From the NCBI GenBank assembly GCA_022419385.1, contig JAJUBI010000008.1:62001-126000 (forward strand): a DNA stretch of 64,000 bases, written 5' to 3'. Each line of letters starts with the position of its first letter. Within the stretch, counting starts at the first letter, position 1. Position numbers and translations under genes: made by a program. Positions 11,304 to 22,559 of this stretch are shown here, piece by piece. The notes beneath the pieces were generated by a model. The model was given only the letters and a program-made list of their open reading frames with translations. It did not search any database and was not told the DNA's origin. Source of the DNA: Paraconiothyrium sp. Pb-2020. Its lineage: Eukaryota > Ascomycota > Dothideomycetes > Pleosporales > Didymosphaeriaceae.

Positions 11304-12590
11304 TCAACTCATCCCGCGGGCGCGAAAATCAACGACTACTTCCGAGGTCTTTAATATGTTCCCTTGAGCAACGGCACTAGATGGGGTGACGAGAATCTTC
11401 TGGCTCGTATCGCCGTCAACGCTCACTCGCGTGATATCCATAGTTGTCAGCGGAATGTCGTCAAGATCGTGGCCTCGGCTCGCGGCGCGACTCTTGCCTC
11501 GGCGATTCGACGAACGGGTCATCCAGGACTGCATAGATGGATACCCCGAGCTTGTCGATTTACGACGCGAGATTAATGGCTTCAACGTGGGTATTGACGC
11601 AGCAATAATGACGAGGTAGTTTTCCACACTACAAGGAAGCCGTTAGCTCAGATCAAGCCAGATTCCATAGCAAAACCCATACCTGTACCAAATTACAAGG
11701 TAGGATGTGTTGTAGGTATAGTCATTATGGCTCCCGACTGATGATAACGATATGGTCTTGACGATAGAACCCACCATCGCACTACCACGCGGTTAGACCA
11801 TACCAACTTAAAGGTTGACAACACTCTTACAAGATGCCCAACCCCATAAGTAACGATAGTGAAACTTTGAGTGAGCGCTTCATATTGAGATTCCAGAACA
11901 TCACCGCCGGTCCCACGGCTAAGAGAAGGTCCGTGAACGAATTGAAAGCTGTTGGTAGGATGAGCACAAGTGACTACTTCGTGGCCGAGAACTTACCTCC
12001 ATCGAAGTAGCCATAATACTCCTGAAATCTCAAGTCCCAGCATTCTCCAGAGAGGCGCTTATCCCAAAGCAACTGAACCGGTTTGCATTGGGCGAGAATG
12101 AAAATGAAGCAGAGGCTGTTGGCGAGGAATTGCGTTACTATGATCACCCAAAGAATCGTGCGTCTGGACCTTGATGGGCCGACCAGGCTCATTAGGGTCA
12201 AAGCAAAGGATATTCGTCCAAATGTAGGCGCCATGATAGAAGAAGGCTGCGCAAGATAGTCCCATTTGATAGCAGTTCTTGCGTCGTCCGTTGACACATC
12301 CCACACATGTCTTCCGAGACCAAAGTGGACAGCTACTTGCACAAAGCACGAGTTTTTAATCATGAGTACCTAATCATGACGGTGTTAGCTGATCCCAACT
12401 TTGTGCAAACCAAGAAGCTTACGATTGCGAGAAGCATAAACCAGTCGTCCCACCCAAGATGTTGGATGATTTTGATTCTAGTATACAGCCGCAGTAGAAT
12501 GACGATAATCGCTAGCGGTGCCAGACTCCATATGACACCTTCGATCGTAGGCACAAGAGTTTCGTAATCATCGCGTCCCGTCTTAGCCAT
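11304..12590 (-). CDS. fungal rhodopsin-domain integral membrane protein
   Basis: Five predicted exons (12423-12590, 11997-12369, 11831-11948, 11683-11781, 11304-11628) give 360 residues with seven hydrophobic segments. Typical family features are RLYTRIKIIQHLGWDDWFMLLA near the N-terminus, CIFILAQCKPVQLLWD-like TM4 text, then YFDGAFNSFTDLLLAVGP and the YSVENYLVIIAASIPTLKPL segment before a Ser/Arg-rich cytosolic tail. Members are abundant in Pezizomycotina and their biochemical role is mostly unknown; they are not proven photoreceptors. No retinal-binding lysine could be assigned. It sits inside the putative RiPP cluster and is divergent from the methyltransferase across 502 bp. The start at 12590 is chosen because it gives the short N-terminus usual for the family. 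Confidence 0.88.
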
Positions 12591-13092
12591 ATCGCTTGCT
12601 TTGTGGCACAATTTGGCTAAGCTAAGGATAGAAAAAGACTGGAAAAGCACTAGCATTAACAAAGAGCGAGAGGAGAACGCCAGCCATGAGACCATAGGGG
12701 CTGGGGCGTAGTGTTGCGGCACGGCCATTCGGGTTTGACCCGACAGCGCGGACCTTCATTGCCCGCTGCATGGGATGGCACGCATAGGACGTAAGACTCG
12801 CAGGGCATGCCAGCTGAGCTCTTTCGACGGCCTTGGTGATCGACACTAATGGTACCGTGGTAGCTGAGCGGAGATTGTCATATGACTTGCCGAAAATGGC
12901 CTGAACAAATGGAGAAGGGTGTGGTTGATCAAACGACATTGCATTTGTACTACCTACCATAGTTCGATAGCTGTAGTCATGCCGCTTGGCGTTCTGTCGG
13001 CACTGCGGCACAAACACATCTTTAGGTAGGTGCCGGGTGCGCACTTTCTTGTCACTCGAAAGCTCCATCCATTGTTCACATACAACGTATCA
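12591..13092. promoter_or_regulatory. divergent promoter of the membrane protein and O-methyltransferase
   Basis: The region lies between two divergent starts and must contain both promoters. No motif can be named with confidence. Short frames inside it are not supported as genes. Confidence 0.45.
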
Positions 13093-14439
13093 ATGTCTGA
13101 AGCCAGAAACCTTATCGCCCAGCTGACATCGCTGTCTCAACAGTCAGACTTCGATACGAATGCAGCGACTCTCGCATCAACCCTACACTTAGCGAAACAG
13201 CTTCAATTAGCGACGCAAAAGCCAGAGGATGCTGCAATTGAACTTTGCTTCCACGTAGGTTCCATCCATGAGGTACAGGAAACTTCGTTGCTTACTCGCC
13301 TCTTAGCCGATCTTCGCCGCGGCAGCTCGAGTCGCCATAGACCTCAAGATCTTCCATATTATAGCGAGACAAGCTTCAGGAGTCAGTGCGACAAGATTAG
13401 CTGAAGAATCAGGATGTACGAAGAACCTTCTTGTGCGTCTCTTGCGCCCTTTGTCAGCGCTTGGCTTCGTCGAGGAAGCCAGTGAGAATCTGTGGACTCC
13501 TACCCCGATCACCAAAGCCATGTGCCTTCCACCCATCGAAGCGGCACATATTCACTTGTAAGCGTCTACTAGTCTCATAGCTATGAGAGGAGCCCGCTGA
13601 ATTCAATGACAGTTGGGATCAAGGCACTACAGCCGCGGTCAAGATGCCCGCCTACTTCAAGAAAACGGCCTACTCCCAACCAGAAGATCCACGAGACGGC
13701 CTGTTCCAGTACTCATTTGGTACAGATAAGGAAACCTTCGAGTTCTGGTCCTCGCAGCCCGATGTTATCGACAATTTCAACACCTGCATGACAGGCATTC
13801 GTGGCTCACGACCTAGCTGGATCGAATGGTGGCCTGTTGAACAACGGATTCTGAACGAAGATTTGAAAGACGATCCATCCGAGGTCCTGCTGGTTGATGT
13901 TGCAGGTGGACGGGGGCACGATGTGCAGGCTTTCGGGAGAAAGTTCGAAGCCTGGAAAGGCAGATTGGTACTAGAGGATTTACCAGCCGTTATCGGTGAC
14001 ATCAAGCAACTCGACGAGCGCGTCGAAAGAGTCGAGTACGACTTCTTCACACCGCAACCTATCATTGGTCAGTATTGTCAAGTCTAAGTCACAGAACGTT
14101 ACTCACGACGACGCAGGAGCGCGCGTATACTTCTTTCATTTCATCATGCATGACTGGTCAGATGATGTGTGCGAGGGGATCCTTTCTCGGACTGTTGCAG
14201 CAATGAAACCTGGCTACTCGAAACTCTTGCTCAACGAGTTCATTTTGCCCAATCGAGACTGTCCATTATTCCCTGCAGGGTTTGATTTACAGATGATGGC
14301 CATGCACGCAGCACAGGAGAGGACTGAGAGCCAGTGGCAAAAGTTGCTGGATATAGTAGGCTTAAAGCTGGTAAAATTCTGGATTCCTCCTGGTGGGGGT
14401 GAGGGCATCATTGAGGCAGAACTACCCGCAACCCACTAG
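13093..14439 (+). CDS. O-methyltransferase (caffeate-OMT-like, SAM dependent)
   Basis: Predicted exons 13093-13254, 13307-13557, 13613-14067 and 14117-14439 give 396 residues, the normal size. An N-terminal winged-helix dimerisation region (AARVAIDLKIFHII, then ATRLAEESGC) precedes the SAM-binding motif VDVAGGRG (232-239), LEDLP, and MHDWSDD with the likely catalytic His301. The C-terminus PGGGEGIIEAEL is typical of fungal secondary-metabolite OMTs (PF00891 type). In the cluster it could methylate the modified peptide. No direct evidence of substrate. Confidence 0.92.
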
Positions 14440-14972
14440 CGTGAACATGATTAGATGCCTAATACGAATGTCATCATCATTCTCATCACCACCATCTCCA
14501 GCACACACCATCTTTCGTATGCCTAGTGCAGTCATGACAGCCTCCGTTGAGATACGAGCAGCACAACAGCATCCTTCGACGTCAGCAAGGATCTTGTCGA
14601 AAGCGGCCCGTCGCCCCCACCAGAGACGCCATCGGACTTAATAAGCACAACACACCACCTTACTTGTTCACCACACCTGTACTATGCCGGAAGAAGTCTA
14701 TGAATGTCTTTGCATCGCGTCTTCGAATCTCCGCTTGCACCAAGAACCCGAACAGCATCTCATGCACCAACGGGCGAGCGCCTCCTTCAGCCTGGTCAAG
14801 GGAACGCCTGCTAAAAATAAGCCGTGATCGACAAACCCGGCAGTACCTTCTAACGAGGAGGAAATACTTATGTTTTGCGATCCGGGTATAAAGGCGCCAT
14901 ATACTCCTACGACATATGCGCAGCTCGCGCAAGGTTCGAACGAACTCGCGCCGAACTACCAGTTCGTCAAAC
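14440..14972. other. intergenic, no gene seen
   Basis: About 530 bp between the O-methyltransferase and the hydrolase. A TATA-like GGTATAAAGG is present at about 14884-14893, some 85 bp upstream of the next start, and is a plausible core promoter. This looks like the right-hand edge of the putative cluster. Confidence 0.45.
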
Positions 14973-16136
14973 ATGGTCTCCGCCGAACTCATCAACGCCG
15001 TGCTGCAGCAGGCGATCCGCGTGGCCACGCATTCGTGGGAATACGGCACCGTGGCCGAAGCCCTCCTAGAGTGGAACGACCCCCAGCTTTCCATCTGGAA
15101 CAACCCGTTTCCCCACGGGAAAGTACCGACGTTGAACGTCGCCAACGTGAGCGCTTTGACCTACATCAAGCCGCACATTCGCACCGACAACATCACGCTC
15201 GTCGACGGCGATGGTGAGCACCGTCGAACGCAAAAAGCAGAAGCGCCAACACTGACCATACGTGCAGGAGCCGCCGGCGATCCAGCCGCAGAGGGCATTC
15301 CCGCCCTCCTCATCGGCAAGACGGACACCGCCTACTGGGACGCCGCCATCCGCCAGGAAGACCACCTCGTCCACGACGTCCCCCGCTGGTCCAACGGCGC
15401 CATCTCGCACCGCGAGCGCGTCGCCGAGCTCTGGGCCGACTTCGTCTACATGGTTCCTCCGTTCCTCGCCTACACGGGCGTCGCCACCTCCAACCTCACC
15501 CTCCTCAAGGAAGCAGCCACCCAGGCGAAACTCTACCGCGACGTGCTGGTCCAGCCTTCCGGCGCGTGGATGCACATCACGGGCCCCGAAGTGCAGGACT
15601 ACGACATCTGGAGCACGGGCAACGGCTGGGCTGCCGCGGGTATGGCGCGCGTGCTTGCTACGCTCAAGAAGTCGCCGTACGCGAGGAAGACGCGGGCCGA
15701 GCAGACGTCGCTCGCGGGCCTGATCAAGGAGATTCTCGACGGTGTGATTAAGCTTGATATCGATGAGTCGGGCTTGCTGCGCAACTACCTGAACCAGACG
15801 TCGTGGTTTGGCGAGATTTCAGGGACGAGTGTTTTGGCGGCTACTGCGTTGCGTGTTGTGGTGTTGGAGCCGGAGACGTTTGGAAAGGAGTATGCGGATT
15901 GGGCGATCAGGAAGAAGGACGTTGTGGATGGGCATATCAATGCGGAAGAGGGCGACGACAAGGGCATTGTTGCGCCTGCGATCAATCCGTTAGACTGGCA
16001 CGATACAACGCCGTACACGACTGGTAGTCCCGAGGGGCAGAGTTTCGTGGTGCTGCTGCATGCTGCGTATCGGGACTGGCAGAAGAAGCATGGCGAGAAG
16101 CGGGGCGACCGGTGCCTTGTGGACTCACAGTGTTAG
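14973..16136 (+). CDS. GH105/GH88-like six-hairpin glycosidase
   Basis: Two predicted exons (14973-15213, 15268-16136) give 369 residues. The 54-bp intron is a multiple of three and has no stop, so an unspliced message would encode 18 extra residues. Features of unsaturated rhamnogalacturonyl/glucuronyl hydrolases are seen: the DTAYWDAA and RWSNGAISHR stretches, YMVPPFLAYTGV, and STGNGWAAAGMARVLATL, then SWFGEISGTSVLA. Such enzymes split unsaturated uronic acid from pectin or glycosaminoglycan fragments. No signal peptide is seen, so it is either cytosolic or the true start lies upstream. Confidence 0.85.
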   Translation: MVSAELINAVLQQAIRVATHSWEYGTVAEALLEWNDPQLSIWNNPFPHGKVPTLNVANVSALTYIKPHIRTDNITLVDGDGEHRRTQKAEAPTLTIRAGAAGDPAAEGIPALLIGKTDTAYWDAAIRQEDHLVHDVPRWSNGAISHRERVAELWADFVYMVPPFLAYTGVATSNLTLLKEAATQAKLYRDVLVQPSGAWMHITGPEVQDYDIWSTGNGWAAAGMARVLATLKKSPYARKTRAEQTSLAGLIKEILDGVIKLDIDESGLLRNYLNQTSWFGEISGTSVLAATALRVVVLEPETFGKEYADWAIRKKDVVDGHINAEEGDDKGIVAPAINPLDWHDTTPYTTGSPEGQSFVVLLHAAYRDWQKKHGEKRGDRCLVDSQC

Positions 16137-16208
16137 CTCGGCTTAGATAGCATGGTGGTTGAAATGCGTTGATGAAGTTCCTATGCTTGGTTCAGACCTG
16201 AGGTCCCT

Positions 16209-17590
16209 TTACCGTAGGTCCTCTTCAAACCGACTCGGCGTCCTTGGTCTCCTCTCTCCACCCGAGACAGCACCTAGCCTAGGACTCGCCATCGGACTCG
16301 GTACAACCAGCGTAGGCGTCGGCAGCGAACTGCTGCTCGCCAAACTGTCATTCAAGCGTGGTGTGCCCGTACCCCCTCCCGTCACCTGAGCCGTGCCCGC
16401 TCCTTTCCCCTCAATCTCCCCTTGTCTAACCGCAGCCCCCTTCTCCACATCCAGCAGCCCTGCATTACTCCTGCTCGCGCGGTTGTTCTTCCTCCCAAAG
16501 CGATCCACCTCCTTGTCCTTGTCATCTTTCTCTTCCCAGAAGGACTCCCAACCCGCGAACACGGGCAGCGCAAGGAGCAGCACAGGAAGGAACTGCCCGA
16601 AGCCCCACTCGTTCTCGCTGCCGTTCATGCGCACGCTGGGGTTGCCGAGGGCCTGGGTGTCGCTGAGCATGGTGGCAGCCATGTAGACGCCTTTCACAAT
16701 CAGTATGCATCTCCGTAGAGATGAAGGACTCAACGTACCGTAGATAGCATACACGGGCGTAATAACCCACGTCCGAAACGCGGCGCCCACCTTCTTTGCC
16801 CTCGCCCACGCCGTCCCCTCCGGCGTCTCGGGCAGCACGTACATGGCTAGAATAACCGCCGTGTGCCCGCCTATAGCCCCCACCAACAACAACGCCCACT
16901 TCGTCTGAAACGCGCTCTTAAACTCCGGCCGTTGCCCCTGGTAAAAGCACGCCAGTCGCGAGCTCAGATCCAGCCCTGCGAGGTCGTACGTATACGAGAT
17001 GTAGCTCGTGTACCCGAGCAGCCCCAGGTTTCCCGCCATGAAGAAGATGCGCGGCAGATTGATCCACTTGTTCTGCACGAAGTAGTTGCGCAGCGTGACG
17101 AGCGTGAGGAGGTGCGTGACCGTCGTGAGGAACGCGAGCTCGGTTACGATCTGGAAGTGGTAGATGGAGAGCTCGCAGTGTTTGAGGACGGCGGTGAACT
17201 GGACGGCGAGGCCGGTCATGATCTGCGTGTCTGCGAGGGCGAGCAGGTTTCTGGAGAGGACGCGCGACCAGAAGGCGGGGGAGCGCCAGTAGGGGCCGCG
17301 TTCGTCGTGGGCATAGTGCGTCTTGGTGATGAGGGTGACGATGCGGTTGTAGCGGTCGAGGAAGAGGACGGAGAGCGTGACGAGGAAGGCGAGGCATGTT
17401 GTTGAGAGGAAGCCGACGATGACCTTTGGTGTTGTTAGCTTGGTTCAATTCAATTCAATCCAAACATATGAATGCAAAAGTATGTAAGGATGGTACTCAC
17501 GCCCACACCAGCGATGTCCGGATTCGCGTCCACCACCTGATTCCTCGCGCTACAATCGTACTTATACCCCTGGCACTTGAACACGCCCAT
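16209..17590 (-). CDS. multi-pass membrane protein of unknown function
   Basis: Predicted exons 17501-17590, 16739-17423 and 16209-16690 give 418 residues. The N-terminus MGVFKCQGYKYDCSARNQ precedes about seven hydrophobic segments (the first being VIVGFLSTTCLAFLVTLSVL). A long Ser/Pro/Gly-rich tail follows with low-complexity and basic stretches (PRTPSRFEEDLR at the end). The pattern matches uncharacterised membrane proteins common in Pezizomycotina; I cannot name a function. It converges with the hydrolase gene with a 72-bp gap. The second intron (48 bp) is in frame. Confidence 0.8.
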
Positions 17591-18423
17591 CTTACAACCT
17601 TGTACCGCAAAAATAAATAAAGTCCTTCAACCCCAGCACGCAGCGCGCAACAGCAAGATTAATATTCTTCGGAGCGTTATCGCACGGCTGGCCCCTGCGC
17701 CGCGCCCGCCTCGCCCCCAACACAGCCTCCGCGCGAGACGAACGCTGGGGGCTGAGATCCACCTGCGTTGCTGACACCCGGTTGCCCTGTTCGGGGTGGG
17801 GTGGCTGAGCGGGCGCGTTAGCGGGGTGTGGGACATGCGAGTCGTCGCCGAGGCATGTATATGGGTGGTAAAAATAGATGGGGATGATCGGAGCGTATGG
17901 GGGAGTGGAATGCACATGCAGTTTGCCATCGTGTGTTACAAGCGGGGTATAACAATCAGGCAGGCGGTTGGGGACAAGGAAGAAGGCGCAATGGCTTTGC
18001 TTGGTTTCGCGTATCACTTGCTTGATGAGACGTGGATTAGTCTGTGTGTGACAACATAATTTTTTTCTTGCACCTACAGTTTGAGCAGTTCAGACATAGC
18101 GTTGACACGTTTGCTGCGGCTTCATTTGGTGTGGGGGCTGTTTGTTTGATGGCGAAAGTCGGTGCAGCACCAGTTGCAACTTCCCGCCACGAGACAGCGA
18201 TGGCCACCGAGGGAGGTGGGAGATGTAGTCAAGAGTGTAAACATTACGTATTTGTTCGATGCTATGAGGCTAATGATGAATCGTCTAATGGTCTATAGTG
18301 CGCAGGTAACGCGACGCGCTAGTATATCCAATGAGTAAAATGGTTCGTTCGTATTCTAGAAAGAATAGTCGTTCTTCAGGTCGGTGTGTTGAGCCTGCAG
18401 TGACGTATCTCAAAAGGTATTGC
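17591..18423. other. intergenic, no gene seen
   Basis: About 830 bp between two minus-strand genes. It holds the promoter of the membrane protein on the left and the 3' flank of the phosphotransferase on the right. No supported coding frame. Confidence 0.5.
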
Positions 18424-20014
18424 TTAGTCCAGGCGACCTTTGTCGGAACGGAAACCATTCGCAGTCCCGTTCGAGCTAGCCTTGTCGTTCGGTTTCCGGT
18501 TGGGGATAGTGAGGCAATTGATGCCCAGGTAGTTGCAGATGCTCGTAATAACGAGGTGAGCCCATCTGAAATACACGACAGCGGCGAACACAAAGTAGCC
18601 CCACAGATACCATAGCTCCGTCCTCGCCGAGATGGGTCCGAGCGTTGTGCCTGTGATGGTGAAGTATGGGTGGTTGACCAGCAGAGCACCGCCGATCATT
18701 GGTGCAAGCATAACAGTCCAGTATGGGAAGGGCTGGTGCGTGAGATGCGCCAAAATAATCTTAGTCGTCATGCGCCCGAAGACGAGGGACATGGTGAGGC
18801 AGTAGAGCACGAGGTGGTTGTCTTTAAGGATGAAGGAGTACGGCGAGCCGAGCCAGGCCATAGTCGCTGCACAGAAGATGACCAGTGGGGTCCATTCCCA
18901 GAGAATGGGGAGCACCGGAAGTTTCTGTGCGCGTCGCGCGCGTGCAACGTTGATGATGCATGCGGGAAGGTGGGCGATGAAGAACGTGGACAGGATCATG
19001 GGTATCCAGAAATCCCGAAAGGTCATGTCGCCAAGGTATTCAGCGAAACTCGGGAAGTACGTGACGAGGGGCGTCGACCAGATCTGGGGTCCAAAGTAAC
19101 CAGACATGCATATAAACGTGCATGCAAGGATGAGGCCCTCTGCGGAGTGTTATTGTAATGCGCTAAATCGGGGATGGGTGTCTATACCTGTAGGGCCGTT
19201 GAAGTAGCCGAGATAGAGGGTGTGAGTGTGATATGTCTCCCAGGTCGAAAAGAACATGGGCAATACCGGCACAAGCGCAGTAAATGCCCCGATCTTGCCG
19301 CTTCCATATCCGACGGCTGCTGTCTCTAGCAAACTCGCCAAAGTGCAATTAAGCGAATCAATGCCGTGGCTATATGCCATCAGTTATGCAGTTGTCGCGT
19401 TGGGCTGGACTTCACGTACTCGAACAGCTCTCCAAGCGGGCTCGATGTGCCGGTGCGGCGCGCCTGTTTCCCGTCTACATTGTCCATGGTAGAGTACCTT
19501 CACGGCGGTCAGTGAACTCCCGAGGATGGCAGTCGAGCAGACTCACATCCACATGCCAAATGCGAAGCTATAGTATACCCATGACGGTGCCTATCATGCG
19601 AGATCCAGTCAGTCCATGTCCCTTCATGTTTTGGACGCGCGGTGCTCACCGGGCCGACCAGATCCGGTATGTACACCTCCAGCAACGCGATGTTCCCTAA
19701 TATGAAGAAGAAGCCGAGCAGTGTGACGAGATTCGGCGCGAGCCACATGGGCAGGAGCTCTACGAAGCCATTCCACTATATGGGTATCAGTCGGGGTGCC
19801 GATGCGGCTCGTTCGGAGGCGCGCGTACATAGTGCTTCAGGATGTAGCGCGATATAAACGACTTGTCTACACTCGAGTACTTGTAGCTCTTCAGGTGCTG
19901 CAAGGCGTCTTCAGAAACGCACTCATGCGCCGCAGTCTCTGCCTGGTATTAGCAAACTTTTTGCCATCACTCTCCTCCTGAGTCCTCTCGTGACGCACCT
20001 TTGCTCGGCGGCAT
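18424..20014 (-). CDS. EPT1/CPT1: choline/ethanolamine phosphotransferase (CPT1/EPT1)
   Basis: Seven predicted exons (19999-20014, 19829-19938, 19650-19775, 19547-19590, 19420-19497, 19188-19369, 18424-19139) give 423 residues. After LKSYKYSSVDKSFISRYIL and a first TM helix comes the full CDP-alcohol phosphatidyltransferase motif: Asp107-Gly108, Ala111-Arg112, Gly121, Asp125 and Asp129. Its last aspartates are restored only when the 19370-19419 intron is removed, which strongly supports the model. Several TM helices follow. The enzyme makes phosphatidylethanolamine or phosphatidylcholine from the CDP-alcohol and diacylglycerol in the ER (last Kennedy pathway step). Choline versus ethanolamine preference cannot be told. 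Confidence 0.95.
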
Positions 20015-22559
20015 GTTCGGGTGGGTTGCGGGCGCTGGCAGCGACATGAGGGGTACGGAGTAATTTATAGCAGTATATGCAGCGTCTCGGCCATATGGAG
20101 TGAAAGAGTTTGGCGGGGGAACAATTGCATGCAGATGTGACGAGTGCCGCGAAAAGAAGGGCCCACGACAAGTTCCCGCCGCCGTCCAACGCGCAGAACC
20201 GGCTCTCGGAACGCGGCGGCGACCAATCCCCTTTGCTAAAGCTTAGCTTGCACGTGTTTGTGCTTGCGCTGGACCGCCAGGGCAGCCTCAAAGGATGCCA
20301 GCCGCCATCATTCACGGTCCGTGTTGCCTGCAGCTATTACGTGTGTGTATGCAGGGACTTCGTCTAATGCATCTCGGCCTGCAGGATTCGATCATGGACA
20401 TCGTGTCCAGTTCTTCGAGCGGCACGTCCAGCCTCGGTGAAAGATGCGCTAACCTTAGATACGTCTAGCTCGTCGCTTGCGTCTTGGCATTCCGAGGTCA
20501 TCCCGAAGACACCAAAGTTTTATCCGCCGCACGCGTTCACGAAACACCACCACCCACCATGTCTCAAGCCTACGGTCGAGCCGTAGACACACAGTCCCGG
20601 AGGGCTGTCTTCATTCACAATAACGTTTAAAGAGGCTAACATGCAGTAACGAGCCTGTCTAGTCTGCTCTTACAATGGGTACGTTCCTGAACTTTTCTTC
20701 TCACCAAATGGACTGCTACAAGATGAACGTACATCGACCATTATATCTTTAGGAAGAGCCGGAAAAGGTATGGCGAGCATATTTATGCTACGCTGTCGCT
20801 GCTTATAACTAGGTCACTGAAAGCATTGATATCGCAAAAATGCCTGCAAGTTTCTGCTTGAATAGCTGCTGACGTTGATGCACAGGCTCCATGCTTCGAA
20901 AAGTCATCACTAATGATACCGCCTGTCGCCATGTCCCTGAATACAATGTTCTCGCGTACGATGGCTGCCTGCGTCGGCCATGCAACAGCTGTACTGTGAA
21001 GGAAGCCCACGACGTAGGACCATACACAACTGGTTGAAAGCATTCCACACACGGCATATGTCTGCCAGCAAATGCTTAGAGAACGCAGTGGACGAAGTAC
21101 TTGTCTAAGGCGAGATTGACCTGCTCGTTGTCATTCAGGCAGTAGGCAGCGACCAAACTTACGGTTGCTATGCGCAAAGGTAAGATGCAGTCAATCTGGT
21201 CATAGCATTGGGTGTTGTACGGCTTGACAGTCAGCATTCATTGGGAGGTACATGCACGACAATCTCCATCGTTCACTGCGTCCAATTACTGTTTCGCAAC
21301 ACGCGATTCTACTTTCCCACCACTACATTAGCGAAAAACCCTGTATCTTAAGTCATCGGTTCAAGTCAAATCGACTTCTATTGCCGCCAGTCTTGCTCAG
21401 TCTTTCGCCACTATCTCTCACTGTGACCGTTGACGGCACCCAACAGTCATGCGCCACAAGTAAGCAAGGCTGAACGAAGCCCTGGTGAATATCACAGCGG
21501 CTGAACGAACTTCAGGGGTCCTTGTCGCCACACGATAGGAAGCAATGGAAACAGGCAGTGCTCGAATCTCTAACTGCGGGGTATGTTTGCAAATTCAACG
21601 CGCTGATGTTGATTTTGGTAAAAGGCGACTCCGATCTATATGCTGCTCATACAACAGACCATAAGTTGCATTCGCCCAATATACCGCGCTTAAGCCACAT
21701 CTATCATGTCAATAGTCAAGAGCGTACGGCATCACAATCAAGAGATAGCTTTGTCATTCGTGCAATCCGGTACCTACGTTCGCTTATCATCGAGTCTTAT
21801 ATTCCCAAACAGGCAGGCCGCGTAATTTGGTTTCGAGAGGCATCCCATGTCCAGCCAATAGCCTTCAGCATGATCAGGATCTACAAGTTTCCAGTCGCTT
21901 TTGGTCGGGAGCAACCGCACTTTTGTAGGGCGCAGACACAAACACTTAATCGGCTGATAACGGTCCTCGGCGAACTAGCACCAACGCTTGCTGTCATGTG
22001 GTAGGTGTCCGATACTATTGCGCCGGTGATTGATTCCTCCGTGGCTACTGTGGGGTCTCTAGGCGCCACCCCGGATCTTCATCTATCCTAATCTGTGCTA
22101 ATCGCCGGGAGCCTTCCTGAACTGCGGTAGCGCCAAGTATAACATAACGACCACATGCACCTGTTGATTATGGAGGGGCACATCATGGTACTGCCGGCCC
22201 GATACCATTGGCCAGTGGATGCGTACCTGGCCCGTCCAGAACGCGCTTGCGTACCATGCATATCGCCCGTTGTCTGCAGTACCTACTTAAGACAGCTTGG
22301 CAGGCCGAAGCATTCGCCCAAGGCCCACCAAGCTTCGACAAGATACCTTGGAGTAGCTTGAACACCTGCTTATCGCAGAACATCCCCCGTGATGGCATCC
22401 TTCGAAGCGTCCCAGGATCATCATCGAAACGGAGTCCATGATTGGGAGCCGTTAAACAGTGGCAGTATTTAAAGAGCACCATGATGTCCCGTTATTGATC
22501 ATACTGATCACTGCCAACTCAATCCTTGAAGGCGAAAACACTCGGCAAAGCTTGTAATC
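20015..22559. other. long intergenic region, no gene supported
   Basis: About 2.5 kb. The largest frame (21522-22004 plus) has an ATG but no recognisable domain, signal peptide or sensible composition. Nothing repeated was noticed. It contains the promoters of the phosphotransferase (left end) and of the protease (right end). Confidence 0.5.

Noticed and set aside
21522..22004. 160-residue plus-strand frame
   Set aside because: No domain, signal or splice context; composition like random DNA.
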